Positions 23,580-33,371 of a stretch of DNA of 33,371 nt are shown piece after piece. This stretch comes from Sphaeroforma sirkka. Taxonomy: Eukaryota > Opisthokonta > Ichthyosporea > Ichthyophonida. Below the pieces are notes generated by a model. That model was not told the DNA's origin. It made no database searches and was given only the letters and a program-made list of their open reading frames with translations. Positions within the stretch are counted from its first letter, which is position 1. The number at the start of each line of letters is the position of its first letter. The stretch lies in the NCBI GenBank assembly GCA_001586965.3, contig LUCW03000669.1, forward strand, positions 47,501 through 80,871, in the 5' to 3' direction. The position numbers and the translations under genes are program-made.

Positions 23580-24245
23580 AGGTTTGGTACACATTGGCGT
23601 ATGTAGGTAGGAATATGATAAGCCTACAACACTGTAACATCCCCCCGAGAACACGTTGCTGTGTGAAGATTGGTACACATCATGTATCTAGGAATCTGAT
23701 ATGTCTGAATCAATACAACAACGTACAACAAATATTCTGTTGCTGTGTGAAGTTCGGTACATAATAGTGTGTATAAGCGGGAATACGAACAGCCTAAGCC
23801 ACTACAACAACATGCAACCAAGATTCTGTTGCTGTGTGAAGTTTGGAATGTATTGATATACACAACTAGAATTACGCCTGAACCTCTACATCATACAATA
23901 CAAAGAATCTTATTGCTGTGGAAAATTCGGTACACACTCATGTGTGCAACTAGAAGCATCCTAAAGCACCAACGTATGAGAACGAGATCGTGTATCGTGT
24001 GAGGGTTGTGTCCGCAGAATGCAACACTACATCTGCAATCTCCTGTGGTAGTAAATGCGTACTTGTACATGCAGGTAGAAACCATGTACATGTAGGTAGG
24101 AGCCATGCCTAATGCAAGCAACTGAACTTTCAATATACGCCATTTCATCTTTTACGCGTATATTAATAAAAAATGTGTTTTTACAAAATTTCTATTTTAA
24201 TAATTCTGTCGGTGTAGAAAGTTCGGTATGTAATGAGTACCTAGG
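23580..24245. repeat. ~85-bp tandem repeat carrying copies of the exon 7 acceptor
   Basis: Units begin with CTGTTGCTGTGTGAAGTTCG followed by GTAC at about 23570 (authentic exon edge), 23653, 23737, 23825, 23910, and more weakly 24208. On the transcribed strand each reads GTACCGAACTTCACACAG|CA, a full pyrimidine-tract-plus-AG copy of the exon 7 3' splice site. Confidence 0.9.
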
Positions 24246-24249
24246 AATA

Positions 24250-24810
24250 CCAATAGCTGAACCCTAAAACACAAATCCTAAAACCCTAAACCTGCAAATG
24301 TTCCTGATACCGCGAGAGGCTTAGTCTTATCGTCACAGCAACTGTGTCTGCAAAAGTATAGTCATAGGCATCGCAGGTGTTGGTATACATTCTGAGATGA
24401 CCCTAAAATCCAAAACTCGGAACCCTATACCCTAAAAATATAGTCGTAGGCACGGCAGATGTGTATATACCTTTTGCATAGCCTCCTGAAACAATCAAGT
24501 ACAACCGTAGGCATCGTAAGTGTGCATATACCTGCTGAGATTGCACTAATCCCCAAACCCAAACATCGGATGCTAAACCTATGCTAGTAGTAGCTGTGTA
24601 TATACATGTTGAGATGGCAGCGTGGCCACCGCAGTAGACAAACTTCACATGTGACCATATCTTAACAAGACCTGATCTGAACTGGTGCCTGTGCACTATA
24701 CGCACAGTCAACCCCACAGCAACTACCTACACTACCACCATACACAACACCACACATACGCTCGAAACCCTAAATCCTCATACGCACAAAAACCCTAAAC
24801 CCTAACCACC
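24250..24810. repeat. Degenerate repeats with CCCTAAA heptamers
   Basis: A ~60-bp unit (CGTAGGCATCGCAGGTGTG followed by TATATACCT) recurs near 24365, 24445, 24507 and 24590, interspersed with CCCTAAA-type heptamers. No exon is required here, since exons 6 and 7 join in phase across it. Confidence 0.75.
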
Positions 24811-24816
24811 ACATAC

Positions 24817-25009
24817 AGGCCACGTTCTGATGGGAGGTCAGCCACATCACTAGTGCTGGGAAGGTGGCGCCCTGCAGCTCCGGTGCTCGGATCAGCTGCG
24901 ACTGCGGCGGTGAGGAGATGTTCGGTACTTCTAGGGACTTTGTCTCGGCTGTGATTGGTTCGGGTGTTTCCCACGTCAGCGCTATCTCGGCCGTGGAATG
25001 GAAGATGTT
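24817..25009 (-). CDS. RasGEF exon 6, start of REM (RasGEF_N) domain
   Basis: Acceptor GGAACAG|AAC in phase 0; donor GCCT|GTATGT in phase 1. The segment IRAPELQGATFPALVMWLTS matches the opening RasGEF_N helix (iragTlekLveyLT). In RasGEFs this domain packs against and stabilises the catalytic domain. The first ~45 exon bases and the acceptor are duplicated at about 25.2 kb. Confidence 0.9.
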
Positions 25010-25360
25010 CTGTTCCACGGGATAGGTCCATTGTATATATAATTATATATAACATAACAAAGTTAATTATATAACATAACATAGTTTAAATATATAATAT
25101 AACATAGGTCATTATATATAACATAACATAGTTAGTCGGTACATGTAGCAAAATGGCACGTGACCTGTGTAGGGCTTTTAGGGTTTAACGTTTGCTCAGG
25201 TGCTGCCCTAGTCAACTCTATCTCAGCCATTGAATGGAAGATGTTCTGTTCCATGGGGTATTGTCAGTCGTATATGACACAGTTAGTTGGTATATGTAAC
25301 AGAATGACGCGTGATTTGTGTAGGGTGCTAGCGTCTAGGGTTTTGGGGTTGTAGGGTTTA
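25010..25360. repeat. Duplication of the exon 6 acceptor and its first ~45 bases
   Basis: The segment TGGAATGGAAGATGTTCTGT at 24994-25013 (exon 6 edge) recurs as TTGAATGGAAGATGTTCTGT near 25229-25248, and similarity extends on both sides. The flanking TGGCACGTGACCTGTGTAGG (25153) and TGACGCGTGATTTGTGTAGG (25304) show the duplication spans more than 100 bp. A short ATATAACATAACATAG repeat separates them. Confidence 0.88.
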
Positions 25361-25439
25361 AAACAAACAGTGATTTATTGCTGAGAATGTGCTTATGAGA
25401 TATCCGAGATATCCGATAAAGCGAAACAATTACGAATGC

Positions 25440-25845
25440 AATAGGCTATATTTGCCCTATCTCTGCCCTATTCTATATTTGCCCTATCTTTGCCCTATTC
25501 TATTTTTGCCCTACCTTGGCCCTATTTTATTTTTGCCCTATATTTGGCATTGTATATTATTCCATCTTTATCCTATATCTGCCCTATATTTGCCAAATTC
25601 TACACATGCCCTATATCTGCCCTATTCTATATTTGCCCTTTTCTATTTTTGCCCAATATTCGCCCTATATTTGCCAAATTCTATACATGCCCTATTCTAT
25701 ATTTGCCCTATATTTGGCCTATATTTGCCAAATTCTATACTTGCCCTATCTTTGCCTTATATTTGCCCTATATTTGCCAAATTCTACACTTGCCCTATAT
25801 TTGCTCTATTCATTTGCCCTATTCTATATTTGCCCTATTGTAGTC
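25440..25845. repeat. Minisatellite TTTGCCCTATATCTGCCCTA
   Basis: About 30 units of 13-14 bp based on GCCCTATATTT, grouped as multiples with GCCAAATTCTATAC variants. It is pyrimidine-rich on the plus strand. It leaves three overlapping Pro/Leu/Cys/Tyr-repeat open frames, which I treat as artefacts. Confidence 0.95.
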
Positions 25846-25934
25846 CTTTAATTCAGTGTGAAGTCTACGGAAGGTGAGGGGTACAACTGTAGCACATATC
25901 GAGCCACTCAATTGCAACCCCCGACATTGTTTAT

Positions 25935-26328
25935 ATACATTGAACCATAACAGATATAAACCTAGATAGGCGTACAACCACCTCACTTAGCAAACAGAAT
26001 TGAACCATAACAGATATAAACCTAATTAGGCGTACAACCACCTCACTTAGTAAACACAGAAGTATTCATAGGTACATTTACCTGAACCATAACAGATATA
26101 AACCTAGATAGGCGTACATTTACCTGAGATAGCAAACAGAAAAGTATCCATAGGTAAATTTATCTGAACCATAACAAATATATAAACCTAGATAGGCCTA
26201 CATTTACCTGAGATAGCAAACACAAAAGTATTCATAGGTACATTTACCTGAACCATAACAGATATAAACCTAGATAGGCGTACAATCACCTGACTTGGCC
26301 AACACAAAAGCCTTCATAGGTACATTTA
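25935..26328. repeat. Tandem repeat carrying copies of the exon 5 donor
   Basis: Units combine GAACCATAACAGATATAAAC, CTAGATAGGCGTAC and TTCATAGGTACATTTACCTG. On the transcribed strand the last piece is CAG|GTAAATGTACCTATGAA, near-identical to the authentic exon 5 donor AAAG|GTAAATGTACCTATGAA. Copies lie near 26070, 26120, 26150, 26205 and 26240. Confidence 0.93.
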
Positions 26329-26329
26329 C

Positions 26330-26531
26330 CTTTGCATGCACTAACTCGTCGTAGTTCCATTTGGCAGTCGCAGACGCTCCTTGCGCCTGGGCCAGGTACG
26401 TTTTCCTCTTTAATTGTCCATGCTTGTGTTTCAAGTCTGTTGGTTGTGTTGCATATGTGTCATTCGATTTGTCTGTGTCTTCTGTGTCACTGTCGGCGTC
26501 ACTCTCGCCTTCGTCGTCGTAAGTTGCATGG
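26330..26531 (-). CDS. RasGEF exon 5 (acidic linker)
   Basis: Acceptor GTTTTTAG|C in phase 2; donor GCAAAG|GTAAATG in phase 0. It encodes an acidic stretch (DDEGESDADSDTEDTDKSND), then a basic segment (DLKHKHGQLKRKTY), ending KWNYDELVHAK. It is probably an unstructured linker ahead of the REM domain. The donor is copied five or more times in the downstream intron. Confidence 0.85.
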
Positions 26532-26706
26532 CTAAAAACGTATACAACAAACCCCTTGAATATTAGTACCCTTAAATACATAAATATTACACAGCAAACC
26601 CTTTGGATATAAGTATTCATAAATACGTAAACTATTACACAACAAAGCTTTTGGATATAGGTATCCGTAAATACATAAAATACTACAGAAAAATATAGTC
26701 TCATAC
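26532..26706. repeat. ~55-bp triple repeat forming the whole exon 4-5 intron
   Basis: Three copies of ACAACAAACCCTTTGGATAT followed by AAGTATTCATAAATACATAAA-type sequence make up almost the entire 175-nt intron. Confidence 0.92.
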
Positions 26707-26780
26707 TGACTGCTCGATACCCCGAACGTACGCCATTCCCGAGTATGATCTCGTCCTTGCGGGTAGTACAATAAAGCATA
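26707..26780 (-). CDS. RasGEF exon 4 (short, boundary uncertain)
   Basis: The frame YYPQGRDHTREWRTFGVSSS fits exon 5 in phase (donor CA|GTATGA, phase 2). The acceptor ATATAAG|TATGC (phase 0) is weak. An alternative is CCGCAAG|GACGAG at 26755, which would need a phase-1 donor in exon 3. Function is unknown. Confidence 0.55.
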
Positions 26781-26784
26781 CTTA

Positions 26785-27328
26785 TATGTATTTATGTATC
26801 AGTGTAATAACACTCAGTACAAACGCAATACAGTACAATAGGACCATAATCGCACGCACTCATGTATCAGTGGAACAACATCCAGTACAAACACAATACA
26901 GTACAACCAACATACTAATACGCACTTATGCGTCAATCTAAACACAATCAGTACACTACACGACTAACATACTCATGCTCACTTATGTATCAGTGTATTA
27001 ACACGCAGTATACGATGAACACTATACAACTAACGTACGCATCCTCACTTATGTGTCAATATAAACAAATTCAGTACACAATGACACTAACATACTCATG
27101 CTCACTTGTGTGACAATATAAATACATTAAGTACACAATAACACTAGCAAACTCATGCTCACTTACGTGCCAATATAAACACATTCAGTACACAATAACA
27201 CTAACATACTCATGCTCACTTACGTGCCAATATAAACACATTCCGTACACCATAACACTAACATACTCAAGCTCACTTACGTACCAATATAAACACATTC
27301 AGTACACAATGAACACGACACGACTAAC
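26785..27328. repeat. ~60-bp tandem repeat carrying copies of the exon 3 donor
   Basis: Seven or more copies of CACTAACATACTCATGCTCA followed by CTTACGTGCCAATATAAACA and CATTCAGTACACAATAA. The exon-intron junction of exon 3 (plus strand CGACTAACATACCCATGCCC, then ACTTCTGTC) is the terminal unit, so about a dozen exon bases belong to the repeat. Confidence 0.93.
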
Positions 27329-27500
27329 ATACCCATGCCCACTTCTGTCGGCGTAAACTAGGCTCAGTATCGCAGCGTATGCCTTTTCAGCCGTATCCTG
27401 CACAAACGTCACGGCTGCGAGTGCGTCGGTTATGACGAGAAGTTCGGTACCTACGAGCGACAGTAGGGACTCTCCGTGTAAACAGCGTACGAATGAGGGA
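27329..27500 (-). CDS. RasGEF exon 3 (helical N-terminal segment)
   Basis: Acceptor CTATACAG|T in phase 2. It reads PSFVRCLHGESLLSLVGTEL, then LVITDALAAVTFVQDTAEKA and YAAILSLVYADRSGHGY. The donor is GGGTAT|GTTAGT if phase 0 is required by exon 4. A stronger-looking GTATGT donor four bases earlier (exon end 27333) would give phase 2 and not match exon 4. The intron beyond is an array of copies of this junction. Confidence 0.7.
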
Positions 27501-27884
27501 CTGTATAGAAAGATATTGGTGGTGGCGAATGAATTGTAAGTGAAGTATATAGTATATAGTAAGGGGTTTTTAGAATGTAAGTAAACTATAGGAAGTGATA
27601 ATGATACGGATCAGAGTATGTGATCTTATACTAAACACATGTAAATAGCGTATGCGTAGTCAACAAAGTCAGCATAGCAAGGAACTAGCGCTCGTAAATA
27701 AACTGTATATGTGTCATCGGAAGTGGTAATGGTACGTTTATGTGTATGTGGTCTTATACTTTCCCACATATAGACAGCCTATGAAGGAGATATGCTGTGT
27801 GGTACTTGGTGGGCTGGCCTACAAACGTAGTCCAATAAACAAACCTGCACGCGATACAACTGACGAGTGCTGGTACACATATGT

Positions 27885-28145
27885 GGTCTCTGATGTTTTG
27901 AAGTACGACAACCCTGTATCTCCGATATAACATTGCTTGTGGGTGTAGTATGTGGTCTCAGCTGTTTCAAGGTACGATAACCCTGTATCTCCGATATAAC
28001 ATTGCTTGTGGCTGTAGTATGTAGTCTCTGATGTTTTAAAGTATGATATCCCTGTATCTCCATTATACCAAAGCTTGTGGGTGTAGTATGTGGTCTCAGA
28101 AGTTTTAAAGTACGAGAAACCTGTATCTCCGGTTGTATTTTGTAT
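27885..28145. repeat. ~72-bp tandem repeat, four copies
   Basis: Units read TGTGGTCTCTGATGTTTTGA, AGTACGACAACCCTGTATCT and CCGATATAACATTGCTTGTG. They lie in the intron between exons 2 and 3. Confidence 0.92.
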
Positions 28146-28706
28146 TTCCGATATAAGTTACGCTGTATCATACACAAACGCACAGCACCCGTGGCAATGC
28201 AAGTGACGTGGGTGTGAAACATTTTGGTATGATCTGCCGGCTAATTCAAATAAAGGTGAATACGAGCCTAAGTAGTATGAAGGTTCGGTTATAAATAGGA
28301 CATACATTCAAATCTGTGATACAAATATGTACGGAATGCCCATGGTATCCAGATGGTATCCAGAGTCTCCAGACGTTAGAATACACTCCAGAGATATAAC
28401 ACACAGTATAAGCCTATCCTTTCGAACCATAGGGCACACATACAAATAAAACACTCAGGGGATCCACATATCACTAACTAACGCCAGCTACAGCACACAA
28501 CACATACGTAGCTACATCCATCAGTATTGGTGGACGCCTTTTAACTCTCTATACAACGATTAGGCAACCAGACAACAATATCGGTAGAAGATTAGACCCA
28601 TTCAATCAGGGCTATATCACGGCTCTATCAAGCCATCTACGCCATGAGATCAATGCCGCCATAACCCTACACTCAACACAACAGATAGGTGTGCTTCAAC
28701 TCGTAC

Positions 28707-28820
28707 CGAACTTTCGACGCGTGTGGGATCTCCAGGCGGCAATCCACACACAGCTGAAAAGAGGCCAGCAGAGCCGCGGTCAGGTGCAACGAGTGTGACT
28801 GCGTGCGTTCCAGCAGTGAT
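28707..28820 (-). CDS. RasGEF exon 2 (helical N-terminal segment)
   Basis: Acceptor CTGCAGCAG|A (or CTGCAG|CAG, three bases longer) in phase 2, matching exon 1; donor GTTCG|GTACG in phase 2. It reads SLLERTQSHSLHLTAALLAS and ends PHASKV. It looks like amphipathic helix, with no domain recognised. The donor lies inside a copy of the 9-mer GTTCGGTAC. Confidence 0.75.
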
Positions 28821-28844
28821 CTGCTGCAGTAACAAGACAGACGA

Positions 28845-29215
28845 GGGATGTTAAAGCGGGATTAAACCGGTTTCAGGTATTAACCCTAAGCACAGCTGTG
28901 GGTGACGGTATTAGTGTCAGGTTCTACAGTTACACTTGTAATTAGTATTAAAGCGGGATTAAAACGGTATCAGGGTGTTATTAAAGCACAGCTGTGGGTG
29001 ACGGTATTAGTGTCTACAGTTACACTTGTAATTAGTATTAAAGTGGGATTAAAACGGTATCAGGGTGTTATTAAAGCACAGCTGTGGGTGACGGTATTAG
29101 TGTCAGGTGCTACAAGTACACTTGTAATTAGTATTAAAGCGGGATTAAAACGGTGTCAGGATGTTATGAAAGTACAGCTGTGGGTGACGGTAAAGATTTA
29201 AGGTGCTACAGGTAC
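28845..29215. repeat. ~95-bp tandem repeat, four copies
   Basis: Units read TTAAAGCGGGATTAAAACGG, TATCAGGGTGTTATTAAAGC, ACAGCTGTGGGTGACGGTAT and TAGTGTCAGGTGCTACAGTT. Two copies are nearly identical, so this is a recent expansion. It lies just upstream of the exon 2 acceptor. Confidence 0.94.
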
Positions 29216-29744
29216 ACTTGTGAATGTCTGTAGACGTTCACATATGAACATGCCCTCTCAGACCGACGCGCAATGGCGGACTAAACCCTTATAGAACGTC
29301 GGCAGCCTAAAACTCTAGAAACCTTTAAAACATGGAAGATTATAAGATGTAACACAACTACAGTACACGTCAGGAGATTCAAAGGAACACACACACTGTC
29401 GTTAACCTCAAACCTGTTAAATGCACAATCGATAAGTATATTATATAGATGTCACAACAAACACGCTTGAAATGACCTTAAAGTTGTCCGCAGACGTTGG
29501 CGAGAACGCGATGAAAGGCTTTAAAGACTTCTCATACAAATTGAGATACTGTATTGATGTGATGTGAATTCATATAATATACATTCAATGTTTGTCGATA
29601 TTATATCAACAATAGGTATATAGATGCGACTCATACGGATAGGTACAATATATCACCATCCTCTCTCTCATATCGCTTACATACACTAATTAAGGTATAC
29701 AGCTAAGTACGTTTATATACATGTTTATATAAGTTTGTTCGCAA

Positions 29745-31205
<1,461 letters not shown>

Positions 31206-31291
31206 CAGTGATGTGGCATGTATAGTCTGTTTGTGAACGATGGATTCCAGGTAGAATGGGGTTTAAATGCTGTGTGTCATGTGATGCTAGG

Positions 31292-31298
31292 TATAAAG
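31292..31298 (+). promoter_or_regulatory. TATA-like box of the nested gene
   Basis: TATAAAG lies about 30 bp before the probable start region (31320-31330) and 141 bp before a strong donor, GACG|GTAAGTAG, at 31433/31434. It is the only such combination in the large RasGEF intron. The promoter role is inferred from position. Confidence 0.5.
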
Positions 31299-31676
31299 TT
31301 TACCAATAGTTCGTGAGCATAATCGTTGGCTGTTCAAGTAGTGTTCAGTAGTAGTGAGCGACGACCTTCAGAGGAGACTGAGAACTGGACGCATATCGAG
31401 TGATTCTGCTCCAGTACCCAGAGGAGACTGACGGTAAGTAGAAATATCGTTGTCTATTACTATACAAGTTGAGGTTGTGAGACGATCAGTCTTCATAATC
31501 CCGTACACTATTACAGTATTTGGATAAAGTAAAGTATAAGAGCTATTTCTATTTTAAACTGCTCACCGAGCTTGTTAAAGTTACTACATTCAAAGTATCT
31601 AACAGTACAGAAATAAACCAGTTAGATATGTCAGTAGCTGTGGTTGTTTTCAGCTTCAACTATCTAGAACGCAACG

Positions 31677-32051
31677 ATGGGGGGGCGTTACCCAATGTCG
31701 TATGGACACAGTCGCAAGGGCGAAGGAATGAAGTACCTTCTCGAATACGAAAGGAAAAGAGGACAAGAAGATGATGACTCGGACTATGTATGTGATAGTG
31801 AATGTGCATGATCAGCACATACAGAGCCACTTGGTATTAGTCCTAGCCCCCGGTAGGATAAAGACGGGACTCGTGAAGCTGTACGTAATCGCTATGGAGC
31901 CTTGGTACAAGATCAGTCCCTCCTCTCACGTTCGCATTATGGTAGGTAGGTTCTTATCTACATCATTATGGTAGGTAGGTTCTTATCTCTATCACCCTGG
32001 CCATTGTCGCTATAAGATACTGGATGGGGCTCTACTTTCAATGCCCTATGA
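31677..32051 (+). CDS. Nested gene: predicted 76-residue protein of unknown function (three coding exons)
   Basis: The model has a non-coding exon 1 ending 31433 (donor GACG|GTAAGT). Exon 2 is 31654-31787 (acceptor GGTTGTTTTCAG, ATG at 31677, donor GACTAT|GTATGT). Exon 3 is 31857-31941 (acceptor CCCCGGTAG, donor CATTATG|GTAGGT). Exon 4 is 32017 to the TGA at 32049-32051 (acceptor GCTATAAG after a pyrimidine-rich run). Phases agree at each junction, and the introns are 220, 69 and 75 nt. The protein starts MGGRYPMSYGHSRKGEGMKY, is charged in the middle (ERKRGQEDDDSDYDKDGT) and ends SLLSRSHYDTGWGSTFNAL. It has no signal peptide or membrane segment, and I recognise no family. AATAAA at 32373 could serve polyadenylation. 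It lies inside, and antisense to, the largest RasGEF intron. Without splicing, the ATG frame still runs 44 codons to a stop, so a shorter product is the alternative. Confidence 0.6.
31942..32000 (+). repeat. 29-bp direct duplication of the exon 3 donor of the nested gene
   Basis: CATTATGGTAGGTAGGTTCT followed by TATCT occurs twice, starting at 31935 and 31964. The first copy includes the predicted donor CATTATG|GTAGGT; the second offers an identical decoy donor that would shift the frame. Confidence 0.85.
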
Positions 32052-32204
32052 AAGCTGAGAATATATTGCTATCGGCATATCTTACTAGACTATTTGTGTT
32101 CTGTCAAATGCTTTGATTGTGAGTATCTTCTCTACGTTCACGTGCGGTTTAGAATAGACTAGCTGTTTTACTTAATATATCATAATAAGAGTAATAGCTT
32201 ACGA

Positions 32205-32515
32205 GATTATGAAGCCTGATCATCTCATAATATCAACTTGTAGCCATAGACGGCAATAATGTCTACCATCAGTCCCCTCTGAGTACCCGCTCTAATCCTA
32301 CCTTACTAAAACAATCCTGTTCAACTATCTATCTTGATCCTGGGTAACGAAACAAGCTCACGAACGGTATGGAATAAAGTAGATCTTCCCTTGAATTGTT
32401 AAAGTGATTAGATAGCTCAACAAATTTATGAAGACTGATCATCTCATAGTTTCAACTTATATAGTTATGGAGTCGTCCTCATGGCAATACTGTCTAATAT
32501 CAGTTTCCCTGGAAT
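32205..32515. repeat. Diverged direct duplication (~80 bp, two copies)
   Basis: TTATGAAGCCTGATCATCTC (32208) and TTATGAAGACTGATCATCTC (32427) begin two copies that continue through ATATCAACTT, GGCAATA and GTCTA.CATCAGT. The second has a ~15-bp insertion. They lie downstream of the nested gene, possibly in its 3' UTR. Confidence 0.8.
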
Positions 32516-32598
32516 ACAGACAAAGATAGTGTATGTATCATGTAGCTTCCGGTCTATTCTGAAGCCCGTGAATGACCATCTTATCTTTTCGAAAATTC

Positions 32599-32599
<1 letters not shown>

Positions 32600-32695
<96 letters not shown>

Positions 32696-32734
32696 TATAT
32701 ATATATACACACACACACACACATACATACATAT

Positions 32735-32790
<56 letters not shown>

Positions 32791-32820
32791 GTGATGTGTG
32801 TGTGTGTGTGTGTGTGTGTG

Positions 32821-32858
<38 letters not shown>

Positions 32859-32860
32859 CT
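32600..32860. repeat. (TA)n, (CA)n and (TG)n tracts
   Basis: A ~90-bp TA run is followed by CACACA, a second TA run and ~55 bp of TG repeat, in the RasGEF intron ~220 bp from exon 1. (CA)n and (TG)n on the same strand can pair into a hairpin. Confidence 0.95.
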
Positions 32861-33075
32861 GCTTCTATTTTCGGACGAACACACAATCACGCGCCATTGT
32901 ATACACATTTATCACAGCCAGAGCCACTGACACACACACGCATACATCCGCACGACGTATATACACTTACACTCATACACATACGTGTATCTATACAAAC
33001 AACTGAAGGAGATAAGGAAGTATCATAGCTATGCCCATATACTCAAATTAGCTAATTTTCATACAAAAAACATAC

Positions 33076-33371
33076 CGGTCCTGTATACTCGGTTTACTGG
33101 ATGTCGCTGGCTGTGACACGTCCGTCTTATCCGTCATTTCAGTGTCATCTAATAGAATTTCCGGATTGTCCGATTTTAGCTTAACCATCCAATCGAAAGC
33201 AACCGTTCCTTTTCGATACATATCGGGGCCTTCCAGAATACCATAGTGTATAGCAGAACCGAATCTGTGATGCAACAGTACAGCATACAGTGTATATATT
33301 TGGTGAAGGGATAGAAAACGTTTGCGATATAATATTCTTAAATTTAAAACGGTAGATTTGTATTTTTTGCG
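33076..33371 (-). CDS. RasGEF exon 1 of window (partial, N-terminal region)
   Basis: The frame is open from the window edge (98 codons plus 2 nt) and ends at donor GACCG|GTATG in phase 2. It contains RFLSLHQIYTLYAVLLHHRF, then FDWMVKL and an Asp/Glu/Thr-rich stretch ending KPSIQD. The exon may begin inside the window or beyond it. An acceptor-like GCATCACAG lies at about 33268, but the frame upstream of it still looks coding. I do not recognise the domain. Confidence 0.7.

Noticed and set aside
24403..24717. Minus-strand frame between exons 6 and 7 considered as an exon (HQFRSGLVKIW region)
   Set aside because: Exons 6 and 7 join in phase and give a continuous REM domain; adding this piece breaks the alignment.
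25389..25877. 162-codon plus-strand frame of Leu/Pro/Cys/Tyr repeats
   Set aside because: It arises from the GCCCTATATTT minisatellite; three frames are equally open and there is no conserved non-repeat part.
28845..29215. Regular repeat array that could be mistaken for CRISPR
   Set aside because: The units repeat end to end without unique spacers, in an intron-rich eukaryotic context.
29240..29545. Two short protein-like minus-strand segments (near 29.26 and 29.50 kb) considered as exons between exons 1 and 2
   Set aside because: Only weak donors (GTCTGA, GTCATT) and no matching phase, while exon 1 and exon 2 join directly in phase 2.
31520..31774. 84-codon plus-strand frame across the nested gene's first intron and exon 2
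   Set aside because: It runs through the pyrimidine-rich acceptor and in a different frame from the ATG-initiated, splice-compatible one.

Overview
The window is nuclear DNA from an intron-rich eukaryote. It holds three protein-coding genes in very repetitive, TA-rich sequence, and I see no prokaryotic, viral or transposon gene. A Pcl/Pho80-type cyclin, a RasGEF with REM and CDC25 domains, GT-AG introns and TTTAGGG-like heptamers suggest a unicellular opisthokont or related protist. An ichthyosporean-like holozoan is my best guess, at low confidence. The species cannot be named from the sequence.

Layout: 1-3.7 kb is AT-rich, non-genic DNA with one 147-bp fold-back element. 3.7-5.5 kb (+) is a single-exon cyclin gene. 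5.5-10.2 kb is intergenic, dominated by (TA)n and an odd AT-rich block (7.1-8.8 kb). From 10.27 kb to the right edge the minus strand carries one large Ras guanine-nucleotide exchange factor gene. I assembled it as 21 coding exons and 20 introns, with every junction in phase: 3,111 nt, 1,036 codons plus stop, with the 5' end outside the window. Exons 6-8 form the REM (RasGEF_N) domain and exons 9-16 the CDC25 catalytic domain. The upstream ~320 residues are unrecognised, and the C-terminal ~240 are a Ser/Thr-rich, basic tail. The longest intron (28.8-33.1 kb) contains a likely nested plus-strand gene (31.3-32.4 kb) for a 76-residue protein of unknown function, with a TATA-like box and three small introns.

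The most unusual feature is the relation between tandem repeats and splice sites. Almost every intron is filled with its own private tandem array, and in at least eight cases the array carries diverged copies of the adjacent authentic 5' or 3' splice site, sometimes with exon bases. The introns look as if they grew by repeated tandem duplication seeded at exon-intron boundaries, leaving rows of decoy splice sites. A second anomaly is the 9-mer GTTCGGTAC, present nine times (about 0.25 expected by chance). It occurs on both strands, in exons of both large genes and in introns. In coding sequence it is read in all three frames, so protein constraint does not explain it.

The cyclin and the RasGEF are convergent neighbours. 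One would act through a cyclin-dependent kinase and the other in small-GTPase signalling; nothing in the sequence links them functionally. All calls come from reading the sequence by eye; no database search was run.
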